DNA of 64,000 bases from Calvatia gigantea (taxonomy: Eukaryota > Basidiomycota > Agaricomycetes > Agaricales > Lycoperdaceae). A program made the position numbers and the translations under genes. The stretch spans positions 186,001 through 250,000 of the forward strand of contig JACAAK010000005.1 in NCBI GenBank assembly GCA_025093985.1, read 5' to 3'. How positions within the stretch are numbered: position 1 is the first letter of the stretch; each line of letters begins with the position of its first letter. Below the pieces are notes generated by a model. It searched no databases and was not told where the DNA came from. It saw only the letters and a list, made by a program, of their open reading frames with translations. Of the stretch, positions 22,801 to 31,765 are shown in pieces.

Positions 22801-24232
22801 TTCTTGATTCCACTCCCATGTGGCTACTCCTTTGAGTTTGTTTAGTGGTCCTGCGATCTTGCTGAAGTTCCTGATGAAATGTCAGTAATAATTGGCAAAG
22901 CCCAGGAACCTTTCTACCCCTTTTGTACTTTTTGGCTCAGGCCAATCTCATACTGATTTGACTTTTTCTTCTTCTATTTCTATTTGCCCGTGTCCTACTT
23001 TGACTCCTAGCATTGGAATTTCTTCTGCATCGAAGATGCATTTGGTTCGTTTAAAGCATAAATTGTATTGTGCTGTACATTCCAGGAATTGTATGGTCTG
23101 TTCTTTTAGTTGTTCTTTGGTGTCACCAGGGATGGCGAAGTCATCCATGTAGTTTACAATGTCTCTATTTTGCAGGAGGTCACAGAAGATGCTTGTCATC
23201 ATTCTGGAGAAGGTTTCTGGTGAGTTGCTTAAACTGAAATACATGACTGTTGGTTCGAAGAGTCCCTCATTGGTGAGAAACGCTACCTTCCATTCATCCC
23301 CTTCCTTGATCCTGATATTGTTATACTCCCAGATGATATCGAGCTTGTTGAAGTATTTGGCCTTCTCCAGCTTGTTGATTACCTTGCCAATTCTTGGTAA
23401 CGGTGTTTTGTCCTTGACTACTACATTGTTTAATCATCTGTAGTCTTGGATTAATCTCTTGGATCTGTCTTTCTTGGAGATGAAGAAGGTTGGCACTGTG
23501 TATGGAGATTTCAATGGTCATATTTGTCCTGATTCTAGATTTTCTTTGATAAATGCCTTGAGTTTGTCCTGTTCCTTGACCATCATATTGTACGTCCCTG
23601 CACTTATGTATTTCCCTTGGGGCATCTTCCGTTAGGATTATTTCATGATCCCATTCAGTTTGTTCTGGGAGCTTATCAAACATTGTTTTGTTGAATAAAT
23701 GTGTGAATGGTTGCACATAGTCTGGCAAATCTTCCAGTTTGGTTGGGTCTGGTTTGTCTTCTTCTTCCCATAGATCTTCTGTATTGGCCATGCTTCACAT
23801 TTTTTCCATGATGGGAATGTTTTGGTAGGGGAATTGACAGTTTGGTGGGCACTGGGTGAACTTGATTTCTCCATTGTTCCAATCTACCTCTGGGTTATGT
23901 TTGACCAGCCAGTCATGTCCCAGGAAGACTTCTGCATGGTCCTGTAGCTGCACAACTGATGCTTCAATCCATTCTTTATATTCTTGGATATCTAAGTCGA
24001 TTGTGGCTGTTTCCATTACTTTTCCGCCCTGGTTTGGTGTCCCGTCTGTATTTAATACCAAGATTTGTTGGTCTAGTTTTTGGGTGGGGAGTCCTTCTTT
24101 GTCTACCAATTTTTTGCTGATACTGCTGGTTGTATACCCTGAGTTGACAATCATTTCCACTGTTATCTCCTTTTTTGTTATTTGTATTTTTCCTTTCAGG
24201 TTTAGTTCGTGCTTTCTTCTCTGAGGAATCAT
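19830..24232 (-). pseudogene. Element 1 pol, with stops and a 943-base insert
   Basis: Downstream of gag the frame opens with a retroviral-type protease region (VNSGYTTSSISKKL, where the sister copy has VDSGCTTSS, so the catalytic aspartate is lost here). Reverse transcriptase carries YMDDF in the 22948-23244 frame. RNase H includes DYALGGVLSQL and ELLAIIHALKEWRHYLL. Integrase has the zinc-binding region near 21090 (C-x2-C in GCQACQRNKARI). The C-terminal chromodomain reads YEVEKICGQRKRGRGYQFLV followed by HWKGY. Pol ends with a TAG at 19830-19832. Insertion 21336-22278 splits it between RNase H and integrase. Confidence 0.88.
21336..22278. mobile_element. 943-base non-coding insert flanked by 8-base duplication
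   Basis: Element 3 reads AGAGCACTGTGT then C(G/T)TCTGTG continuously. Here AGAGCACTGTGT is followed by 943 AT-rich bases, after which CACTGTGT recurs and pol resumes. The duplicated CACTGTGT (21328-21335 and 22279-22286) is 8 bases, the size left by hAT DNA transposons. No good terminal inverted repeat and no transposase frame were found, so it would be non-autonomous. An alternative reading is an LTR-like unit with TGTTAT..ATAACA ends, but the flanks then match over only 3 bases. A related repeat lies at 17031-17640. Confidence 0.7.
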
Positions 24233-24285
24233 GTAAAATTTGTCTGATATCCTAGATACAAGCTTTCTGACTCTTGAGGTAGTGC

Positions 24286-25412
24286 CTACTTGGAGTCTTC
24301 GGAAAAATCCTTCTTCTCTTCTTCAGTGGTTTCTTCTACCCTCCAGACTTGGATTTTCTTGGGTGCAGTGCAGGCCTTGGCTATGTGTCCCTTCTTGCCA
24401 CAATTGTAGTATATTATCCCCTTGGGTTTTTTGCAATCTTTGGCAATGTGGCTGAAAATGCCACAGTTGTAACATTTCAGTTCCCCTTTGTCATTGAAGA
24501 TATGACGCCTACTTCCTATCTCCATAGGCTCGCCCATTCCTCTGTAAGTGGTGCCAGTGTTCGTTTTCTTGTCTCTTTGGTACTTGGATGCTTCATATCC
24601 TTGTCTGACAGAGAGTATAGCTTCCTTCCATTCTGCATATGTGTCTGGCCTGGCCAAGGGTGGGTAGCCAGTGATCGTGTGTATTATATCTTGTCAGGCA
24701 TTTTTCCTAAGTAGGAACATGGTGTGTTTGCTATCAGTTTTGGCTTTACTTTTTAAAACCTTGAATTCGATTAGGTAGTTGGCAGTATTTTGATTTCCTT
24801 GTTTGAATTTTTCGATCTGCCATTCTGCTTTACTGTTAGAGGCATTGTCTGAGAAGGTTCTTCTAAAGTCTTCAGAGAATACCTTCCAATCTACTGAGTC
24901 TTTGGATTCTAGGATGGTCAGTGCTTTTATAGCTGCATATGCTCCTGTAGTTCCTCCTCACATCTAGCTAGGACTGCTATAGCTCAGTCATCGGCTGAGG
25001 CAATCTTGTTAAATTTCATAAAGAGTATCATAGCTCTCCACCAATCATCAAATTTGGTGCAGGTGCTGTTGAAAAACCCTGGATCTGGCACTAAGCCTTT
25101 CCCACTGGGTGCTGTTGCAGGTACTACTGCATTGTTGGTCATATTAGAGTCAGTTTCTGATTCTGTTTCCTCTGAGCTTGATTCATCTGATTTCTCCTGA
25201 TGGATTAGCTTTTCCTCTGCTATGTCAAGTTCATTTAGAAGTTCTGATAGTACTTCTTCTTCTGCTGGATTTGCTCTGGGTTCATCATGTGTTTCTCTGG
25301 TTGGTTCTTCAGGTACTTCAGCATTCTCTGTTTCTTCTTCATCCAATGTTTCGGATTCATTGTTGGTGACTTCGAGATTTGGCTCTCTATATTCATCTGG
25401 GTTCGAGCTCAT
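24286..25412 (-). pseudogene. Element 1 gag
   Basis: The ATG at 25412 opens an acidic N-terminal region (MSSNPDEYREPNLEVTNNES), followed by the capsid-like region and two CCHC zinc knuckles, CYNCGIFSHIAKDC and the second C-x2-C-x4-H-x4-C (as YYNCGKKGHIAKAC, with its first cysteine replaced by tyrosine). The latter could not bind zinc normally. Stops and a frame change between about 24660 and 24980 break the gene. Element 3 carries the better-preserved homolog. Confidence 0.85.
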
Positions 25413-25491
25413 ATACTAGCTTCTGGGTTATCTTTGTTCAGGCCTATTTCAGCCTACTCCTTGCAAAGTGAGGTGGGGACACTTAACCAAA

Positions 25492-25799
25492 TGTTATGAC
25501 CTTAGTCTGAGTAAACCTCAGGTTGCAACTTTGGGCTAAGACTTGAGGGCAAGTAAGGGGAGGAGAACAAGAGATGGTTAAGCATACCAAATACAGTAGA
25601 TGTATGTATGCTTAAATACAGAGAGTCATCCAGTTGAATAGATAGGGTAACTACATGAAACATCTGGTAAGATAGGTGTAGTAGTTAGTACAAGTCATAG
25701 CTGGAGATCACTCAACAGAAATAGGTGAAACAGATGTACTAGTGGTATAGGAATGCAGACAAGGACAGAGCATGATATGATTGGCAAAAATTCATAACA
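25492..25799 (-). repeat. 5' LTR and primer-binding site of element 1
   Basis: A 308-base LTR. Next to it at 25470-25489 lies, on the minus strand, TGGTTAAGTGTCCCCACC, two bases in from the LTR, as expected of a tRNA primer-binding site (TGG pairs with the tRNA CCA end). The same site sits beside the 5' LTR of element 3. I cannot name the tRNA. Confidence 0.9.
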
Positions 25800-25805
25800 A
25801 GATGG

Positions 25806-27491
25806 TACCTAAGATTACAGGACTATGACTTCATGCTATGACATGTACCAGGCAAGACAAACACAAAGGCAGACCTATTGTCCAGAGTTCACCAAGAACC
25901 AGACAAGGAGAACGATGGAGTAATTGCCATGATCTAGGAAAGTTGGCTGCAAAACAAGCCAGGAGACAAGAAAAGATCTGAAGAAACTACCCTACTCTGT
26001 GTGGAATTATTCATCACACCAACATTCATGGACCAGATAAAAACAAATCGCCGAAGAGACATGATCATCATGATGAAGCTTCTAAACAAAGAACCCAACA
26101 TCACGGAACGTAATGGAATTATCTACAAGGGGAACAGCATATATGTGCCACCAGACCCCACACTTTGTGAAGAAATCCTACAGCAATATCATGATGCACC
26201 AGACACAGGACACCCAGGACAACATAGGATGATCAAGCTGATCACCAGAGACTATTGGTGGCTATCCATATGAAACAATGCCAGGAAATATGTCAAAGGA
26301 TGCCAGAACTGCCAAAGGAGCAAACCTTGCATCACACCATTAAAAATGCCACTACATCCACTCCCAATACCAAAGGGGCCATGGGAAGAGATAAGCATTG
26401 ACCTCATTGGGCCACTACCAGAATCAGAAGAGAAAGATGCAATCCTGGTAGTTGTCGACTGGTTCACAAAAATGATATGACTTATGCCAATGAAAACAGA
26501 CATATTGTCAAAAGGAATTGCACAGCTCTACAGGAACAAAATATGGAAGCTACATGGAGTACCACAGAAAGTCCTTAGTGACCAAGGACCACAGTTTGCA
26601 TTAGAATTCACCAGAGAATTGTTTAAAGGATTAGGAATAGAGCGAACTCTATCAATGGCCTACCATCCACAAACAGATGGACAAACAGAATGAATCAACC
26701 AAGAGATTGAAATGTACCTTCACCTATACTGCAACTACAAACAAGACAACTGGGTGAATTGGCTACCCATGGCTGAGTTCCAGTACAATGACAAAAGGCA
26801 CAGTGGAACACAGGAAACACTGTTCTACCTCAATTATGAGTGACACCCCTGGAAAGGAAAAGACCATGGAATAACGGACAACCCCAGTAGCACCGAATTC
26901 TTAAAACAACTATGGAAGGCAAAAGAGAACTCTGTGGCAGTATTATGATCATATTAAGAAAAGATGAAACAGACCTACAACAACAGCAAGCTGCACATAA
27001 CACAATATCAAATCAGTGATGAAGTATGGTTAGAAAATGCAAATATCCATACCAATCAACCATCAAAGAAGCTAGGCCAGAAAAGGTATAGACCTTTCCA
27101 AATCAAGGAAAAGATAGGAGAAGTGGCATACCAGCTCGCATTACCAGAAGGATGGGCCATCCATGATGTGTTCAATGAGCAGCTGTTAACCTCAGTACAG
27201 AAAGCAGCATTCCCAAGACAGTGGAAATTACCAGTGCCCGAGCCAGTGATCATCAACAACGAAGAGGAATACAAGGTAGAGGAGATCTGAGGATGATGAA
27301 AATGAGGACAGGGCTATCAATTCCTAGTACACTGGAAGGGGTATGACAATGAGGATGATACATAGACAGTGGAGTCAAATCTGATGAATGCTCAAGACAT
27401 AATAGCAGACTACCAAAAGAGGCATCCGGAGGATATCCATAAAAAGAGGGGCAGAAAAACCAAAAAATCATCACCCAACCAAAGAAACTAA
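25806..27491 (+). pseudogene. Element 2 integrase and chromodomain
   Basis: The sequence opens with the end of RNase H (YLRLQDYDFMLCHVPGKTN) and then integrase: the zinc-binding region with GHPGQHRMIKLITRDYWW and CQNCQRSKPC; the catalytic core with SIDLIGPLPE (D), SDQGPQFALEF (second D) and the TDGQTE segment; then the GPY/F-like FQIKEKIGEVAYQL and the chromodomain remnant ending QGYQFLVHWKGY. At least five arginine positions of the family are TGA here, for example TDGQTE followed by a stop where element 3 has His (the Ty3 family has Arg), and FTKMI followed by a stop. It cannot be functional. The terminal TAA is at 27489-27491. Confidence 0.87.
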
Positions 27492-27497
27492 CCAGAC

Positions 27498-28481
27498 ATG
27501 CCTTCCTCCTCTGCCAGCCATGTCACTATCTGATCCCTCATTCACCCCAACCCAACCACAATCTCCTCTGTTCCACTCCCAGAACTAGGCAACAGCCAAG
27601 CACCTACACCCCAAGGCACTCACTACAACCTCACCACCATACTGTCCCCAGTGCAGGGACTCCTTGAATTCCTACTAAAGGATGTCAACAAAGCCACCAA
27701 CAGTGAAATAGAAACCATCACCACCCAGAACAAATGACTAGTCGTCAACCAACATATTGCCCTCACTACTGCATGCATTACCTTTGCTGACATGTATGTA
27801 GGATTCACCAATGCATCTTCATCCACCAATCAACATATCCCCACCATCTTCTGAGCCCTAGACCAATCTACACTTATGCCCAGTGAACAAGACTGTGTCC
27901 ACAGCCTCCACAATTGTATTGACCTTGGACTTGAGGTATTCAAACACCTCAACATTGCCAACATATTTCTAGAGCTTGCCAATGTAGCCATGAACCTCCT
28001 CAGACATGACAAAACCACTAAGGACCCAGAGATCAATGCCCTCGTCGACAGGATCCATAGTACCCTCTCCGAGTTATACAATACAATCAATCCTACACCA
28101 CTGACCTGAGCCAACACACCCATGGACAAAGAGACTACCATCTCCATGAAAGAAGAAGTCAACTCCCTTTGCTGCTTTATAAAAACCATCACTCCACCAC
28201 AACTTGTATTGGTTTTTCTCCCACCCGCAAGGTTCTGCACTGTGTTACCAGGCCAAGAAAAGGACCAACACTATTAGAGAACAGTAGTCAAGAGTTATTG
28301 GGACAACTCCACCACAACTGATTTCCCATTCAACGGTGTCCCAGTCCCTATCTGCCAAGATGGTCAAAGCCACTTGCCTGTCTTCTTTGTGTGATCGAAC
28401 GATGGAAAATATCTCATTGGGGCCACCAAGAAAGCCCTTGCCTCTGCAGTAGTCAATGGCAACTTAGATAAAGCTTCCTGA
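27498..28481 (+). pseudogene. Element 2 ORF3: unknown accessory protein
   Basis: The ATG at 27498 lies 6 bases after the pol TAA. The 328-codon frame ends with a TGA at 28479-28481, then AATTGGGGGGTAT (polypurine tract) and the LTR. Stops interrupt it at several places, for example after TTQNK and after PTIF, but the alignment to ORF3 of elements 1 and 3 is collinear with no visible length change. Conserved blocks are LLRHDKTTKDPEI, SMKEEVNSLCCFIKTITPPQ and SNDGKYLIGATKKALA. Function unknown. Confidence 0.83.
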
Positions 28482-28506
28482 GACATGAAGCCTAATTGGG
28501 GGGTAT

Positions 28507-28810
28507 TGTTATGGGTTTTTTACTGATCAAGTCATACTCTGTCATCATCTGCATTCCTATCCATTAGTACATCTGTTTCAGTTATTTCTGCCAAGTGATC
28601 TCCATCCTGACTCATGTTAACTACTATGCCATCTTTACTGGATGTTTCATGTAGTTACTCCATCCATTCAACTGGATGACTTCCCCTATTTAAGCATACA
28701 TACATCTACTGTATTCGGTATGCTTAACCACCTTTGTTCTCTTCCCTTATTCACCCTCAAGACTTAGCCCAAGCTGCAACCTGAGGTCTTATCAGACTAA
28801 GGTCATAACA
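28507..28810 (+). repeat. 3' LTR of element 2
   Basis: A 304-base TGTTATG..CATAACA repeat in the reverse orientation to the LTRs of elements 1 and 3, preceded by the polypurine tract. Confidence 0.9.
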
Positions 28811-29493
28811 ACTACCCATTCTTGAGTTCTCCCATAACTCAAGAATACACTCCAATCAAAAGCAAACACCCTTTGAACTAATGTATGGAACAAAACCCCA
28901 TGGAATACCCACTATTCTTGAAGAATCAAACTTTACTACCACCAAAGAAAGAATAGAATCCCTGGATCATACACAAAGAGAAGCAATAGCTGCCTACAAG
29001 TTAGCTATGGAATACATGGAACAATGAATCAAATCAAAATTCAAATCCTTTACCCTAAGACAACAAGTATGGCTAAAACAGAGAAACCTAAAACTACCAT
29101 TCAAATCAAACAAGATAGCACTGAAATGCCTTAGACCATTTACAATCAAAGAAGTCCTATCACCACTCTCCTACCAACTTGATCTACCTGAAACATGGAA
29201 AATTCACAATGTATTCCACACCACTCTTCTCTCTGAATACACTGAAAATGATATCCATGGACCAAACCCAGAACCACCCCTTTCTGACATAATAGAAGGA
29301 GAAGAAGAATATGAAATTGAAGGTATCCTGAACCATAGAACTAAAAACAAACAAAGGGAATATTACATCAAGTGGAAAGGTTACAACTACAAAGAAAACT
29401 CTTGGGAAAATGAAGCACAATTGTTACCACATGCCCAAGAACTGTTACAAAAATACCAACAGAAACACCAACTAAACTCCACTCTACCTAAAT
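28811..29493 (+). pseudogene. Element 4 integrase C-terminus with chromodomain
   Basis: This is the C-terminal part of a Ty3/gypsy pol unlike that of elements 1-3. It shows FELMYGTKPHGIPT, LRQQVWLKQRNLKLPF, an IHNVFHTTLLSEYTEND segment and a chromodomain EYEIEGILNHRTKNKQREYY followed by IKWKGY. The start is cut off by element 2 at 28810. An in-frame stop follows EYMEQ. It ends about 29493. The rest of element 4 continues at 29591 and, after element 3, at 36801. Confidence 0.82.
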
Positions 29494-29590
29494 GATGAAA
29501 AGGACATAAATAGCCAGGACAAGAACTGACTCACTCATTCCTCCTGACTTGCTCTGACTTCTTCAATCACAACATTCCCAAATCAAATCA

Positions 29591-29888
29591 ATGGCACCTA
29601 CCCAAAAGAACTATAAGAAGGGCAAGAAGGCCACTATTGTTGCCCCATTCCCCTCACCTACATTGGTGTCTACCCACTCTAGCCACTACAACACTCCTGT
29701 CCAACAAATCCAGTCTCTCCCCACCTCCCCTTGTATTCTTCTACCCAAGTTGCCCACTATCATACCTGTAGTCAACAAACCCTCAACTTCTACCCTCCCT
29801 ACTATTACCCATCAGGAACATGAATGGCCAATTTTGACACTGCCTAATAGTGTCTTCTTCTAAAGTAAACTTCAACAAATTGTGGACT
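29591..29888 (+). pseudogene. Element 4 post-pol ORF, N-terminal part, split by element 3
   Basis: About 100 bases after the pol end, an ATG opens a basic, Ser/Thr/Pro-rich frame (MAPTQKNYKKGKKATIV). It reaches a stop at 29861-29863 and is then interrupted by element 3 at 29894. The frame carries on across element 3 at 36801 with stops. Like elements 1-3 this element has a reading frame between pol and its 3' LTR, but the sequence is different. Confidence 0.6.
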
Positions 29889-29893
29889 AGAAC

Positions 29894-30749
29894 TGTTACA
29901 ACCTTAGTCTGAGTAAACCTCAGGTTGCAACTTAGGCTAAGACTTGAGGGCAAGTAAGGGGAGAGGAACAAGAGGTGGTTAAGCATACCGAATACAGGAG
30001 TATGTATGTACGCTTAAATATGGTAGACATCCAGTTGAATGGATGGAGGTAACTACATGAAATTGTTGAATCTCGCTCCGTACCACTACGTTGGTTCAGT
30101 CTATTTATAGCTGAAATGGGGTTCGAGTATTTCACCTTCAGAGGGTCGATAATAACGGACACTATTACGGACTATGCACGTAGGATACCACACTGTAAGT
30201 AGCAGGTAAATACTACGCATGGAACCTTCTAGTACATGCGGACGTGCACAGTATGATCCACTTATGCTACTGGTAGTTAGACCTCACCCATATAAGGGTT
30301 TAGAGTGCACAGACCAGGGATATTAGTATATATACCCTTATGTAGCATTGTAGTATGTAGGCCCTTTCGGGTATGCCTTCTGGCATAAGACACTATGTCT
30401 TCTCTTCTCTACGCTAGCTTCTCTAAGCATCGCTTCCCTTCTCCTCAAGACTCTCTGAGTATGCTGGTATAAGCAGGACTATGTCCGCTACCATGCACCT
30501 CTCCTACTGGACCGTCTCCCGGATGAATACGACTACCCTCCACCGCTGACGCCTACACGCTTAGGTAGTGTGAACTTATATTGGGATGTCTACTCGTTCT
30601 CTCAACAGAAATGTCTGATGACAATGGTGCAGTAGTTACTGTGAGTCAATACCTGGAGATCACTGGACTGGAATAGGTAAAACAGGTACAGGACGGAGTA
30701 GAATGCAGACAAGTATGGAGTGAGTAAGAATAGGCGAAAGTTCACAACA
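29894..30749 (-). repeat. 3' LTR of element 3, containing a nested solo LTR
   Basis: Removing 30064-30607 and one GAAAT copy restores an LTR of about 307 bases matching 36489-36795. The polypurine tract (TACCCCCCGATT on plus) follows at 30751. Confidence 0.93.
30064..30607. mobile_element. CpG-rich solo LTR of another family, TSD GAAAT
   Basis: A 544-base unit starts TGTTGAATCTCG and ends TCTCTCAACA, with 6-base inverted ends TGTTGA/TCAACA, and is flanked by GAAAT at 30059-30063 and 30608-30612. It interrupts an LTR of element 3. It keeps many CG dinucleotides while the surrounding element has almost none, so it is probably the youngest insertion here. No coding frame; the family (Ty1/copia or gypsy) is not decided. 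Confidence 0.93.
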
Positions 30750-30767
30750 ATACCCCCCGATTAGGCT

Positions 30768-31757
30768 TCATGCCTCAGGAAGCTTGTCGAAGTCTCCATT
30801 TACTATGGTGGCTGCAAGTGCTTTCTTAGTGGTGGCGATGAGGAACTTTCCATCATTGGATCGCACTAAGAAGATGGGTGAGTGGCTTCATCCATCTTGT
30901 CGGATAGGGACTGGGATGCTGTTGTATGGGAAGTCAGTGGTGGTGGAGCTGTCCCAGTAGTTTTTGACTATCGAGTTCCAATAGTGTTGGTCCTTTTCTT
31001 GCCCTGGCAACACAGTGTGGAATCTTGTGGGTGGAAGAAAAACTGATATGAGCTGTGGTGGTGTGATGGTTTTTATGAAGCAACAGAGGGCATTGACTTC
31101 CTCTTTCATAGAGACTGTGGTTTCTTTGTCCATGGGGGTGTCGGCACAGGTTGGTGGTGTGGGGTTAACAGTGTCATGCAATTCGGAGAGGGTGATATGA
31201 ATCCTGTTGACCAGGGTGTTGATGTTGGGGTCCTCATTTGACTTGTCTCTCCCAAGTAACTTCATGGCTATGTCAGTGAGCTTGAGGAATATGTTAGCAA
31301 TGTCGAGGTAGTTAAAGACCTCAAGGCCCAAGTCAATTCGGCTTTGGAGTCCTTGGACACAATCTTGTTCGTTAGGGGTGAGGGTGGACTAGTTTAGTGC
31401 TCAGAAGATGGTGGGGATGTGCTGGTTGGTGGAGGAGGAAGCATTGGTGAATCTAGCGTACATATCAGCAAAGGTGATGCAGGCAGTGGCAAGGATAATG
31501 TGTCGGTTCACCACTAGTTATTTGTTCTGGGCAGTGATGTTTTCAATTTCACTGTTGGTTGCCTTGTCAACATCCTTGAGTAGGGCTTCAAGGAGGCCTT
31601 GTGCTAGGGATGGTGTTTTAGTGAGGTTGAAACAGGTCTCTTGGGAAGCCAGTGCTCTGCTGCTACCTGGCTCTGGGAATGGCAGGGATGAGATTCTGGT
31701 GGGAGTGGGGTGAATGAGGGAGTCAATAGCGATGTGGTTGGGTTGGGAGGCAGGCAT
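30768..31757 (-). pseudogene. Element 3 ORF3: unknown accessory protein
   Basis: The ATG at 31755-31757 is again 6 bases from the pol stop (TAA), and the frame of 330 codons ends at 30768-30770 before the polypurine tract. It is collinear with ORF3 of elements 1 and 2: LLEALLKDVDKATNSEIE, CITFADMY, FNYLDIANIFLKL, FIKTITPPQLISVFLPP, FHTVLPGQEKDQHYW and SNDGKFLIATTKKALAA. Stops occur after AQNK, twice around PTIF..ALN, and after PIRQDG. No membrane segment or recognised motif. The retained length and many conservative changes suggest the ancestor coded for a protein that mattered to the element. Confidence 0.84.
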
Positions 31758-31765
31758 GTTTGTTT

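Larger units (their letters stand above)
18503..25799 (-). mobile_element. Element 1: full-length Ty3/gypsy chromovirus
   Basis: This element is bounded by two LTRs (18503-18814 and 25492-25799) and reads leftwards in the order LTR, primer-binding site, gag, pol, ORF3, polypurine tract, LTR. Pol order is protease, reverse transcriptase, RNase H, integrase and chromodomain, the Ty3/gypsy arrangement. The flanks, GCTGA on the left and AGATG on the right, are not a target duplication, so at least one end has been rearranged. A 943-base insert interrupts pol. Scattered stops show it is inactive. Confidence 0.92.
25800..28810 (+). mobile_element. Element 2: 5'-truncated Ty3/gypsy chromovirus, plus strand
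   Basis: The element starts abruptly within the RNase H/integrase junction of pol, right at the end of element 1, and continues through integrase, chromodomain, ORF3 and polypurine tract to a 3' LTR at 28507-28810. Its gag, protease, reverse transcriptase and most of RNase H are missing. It ends against pol of an unrelated element (element 4) at 28811. Confidence 0.88.
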
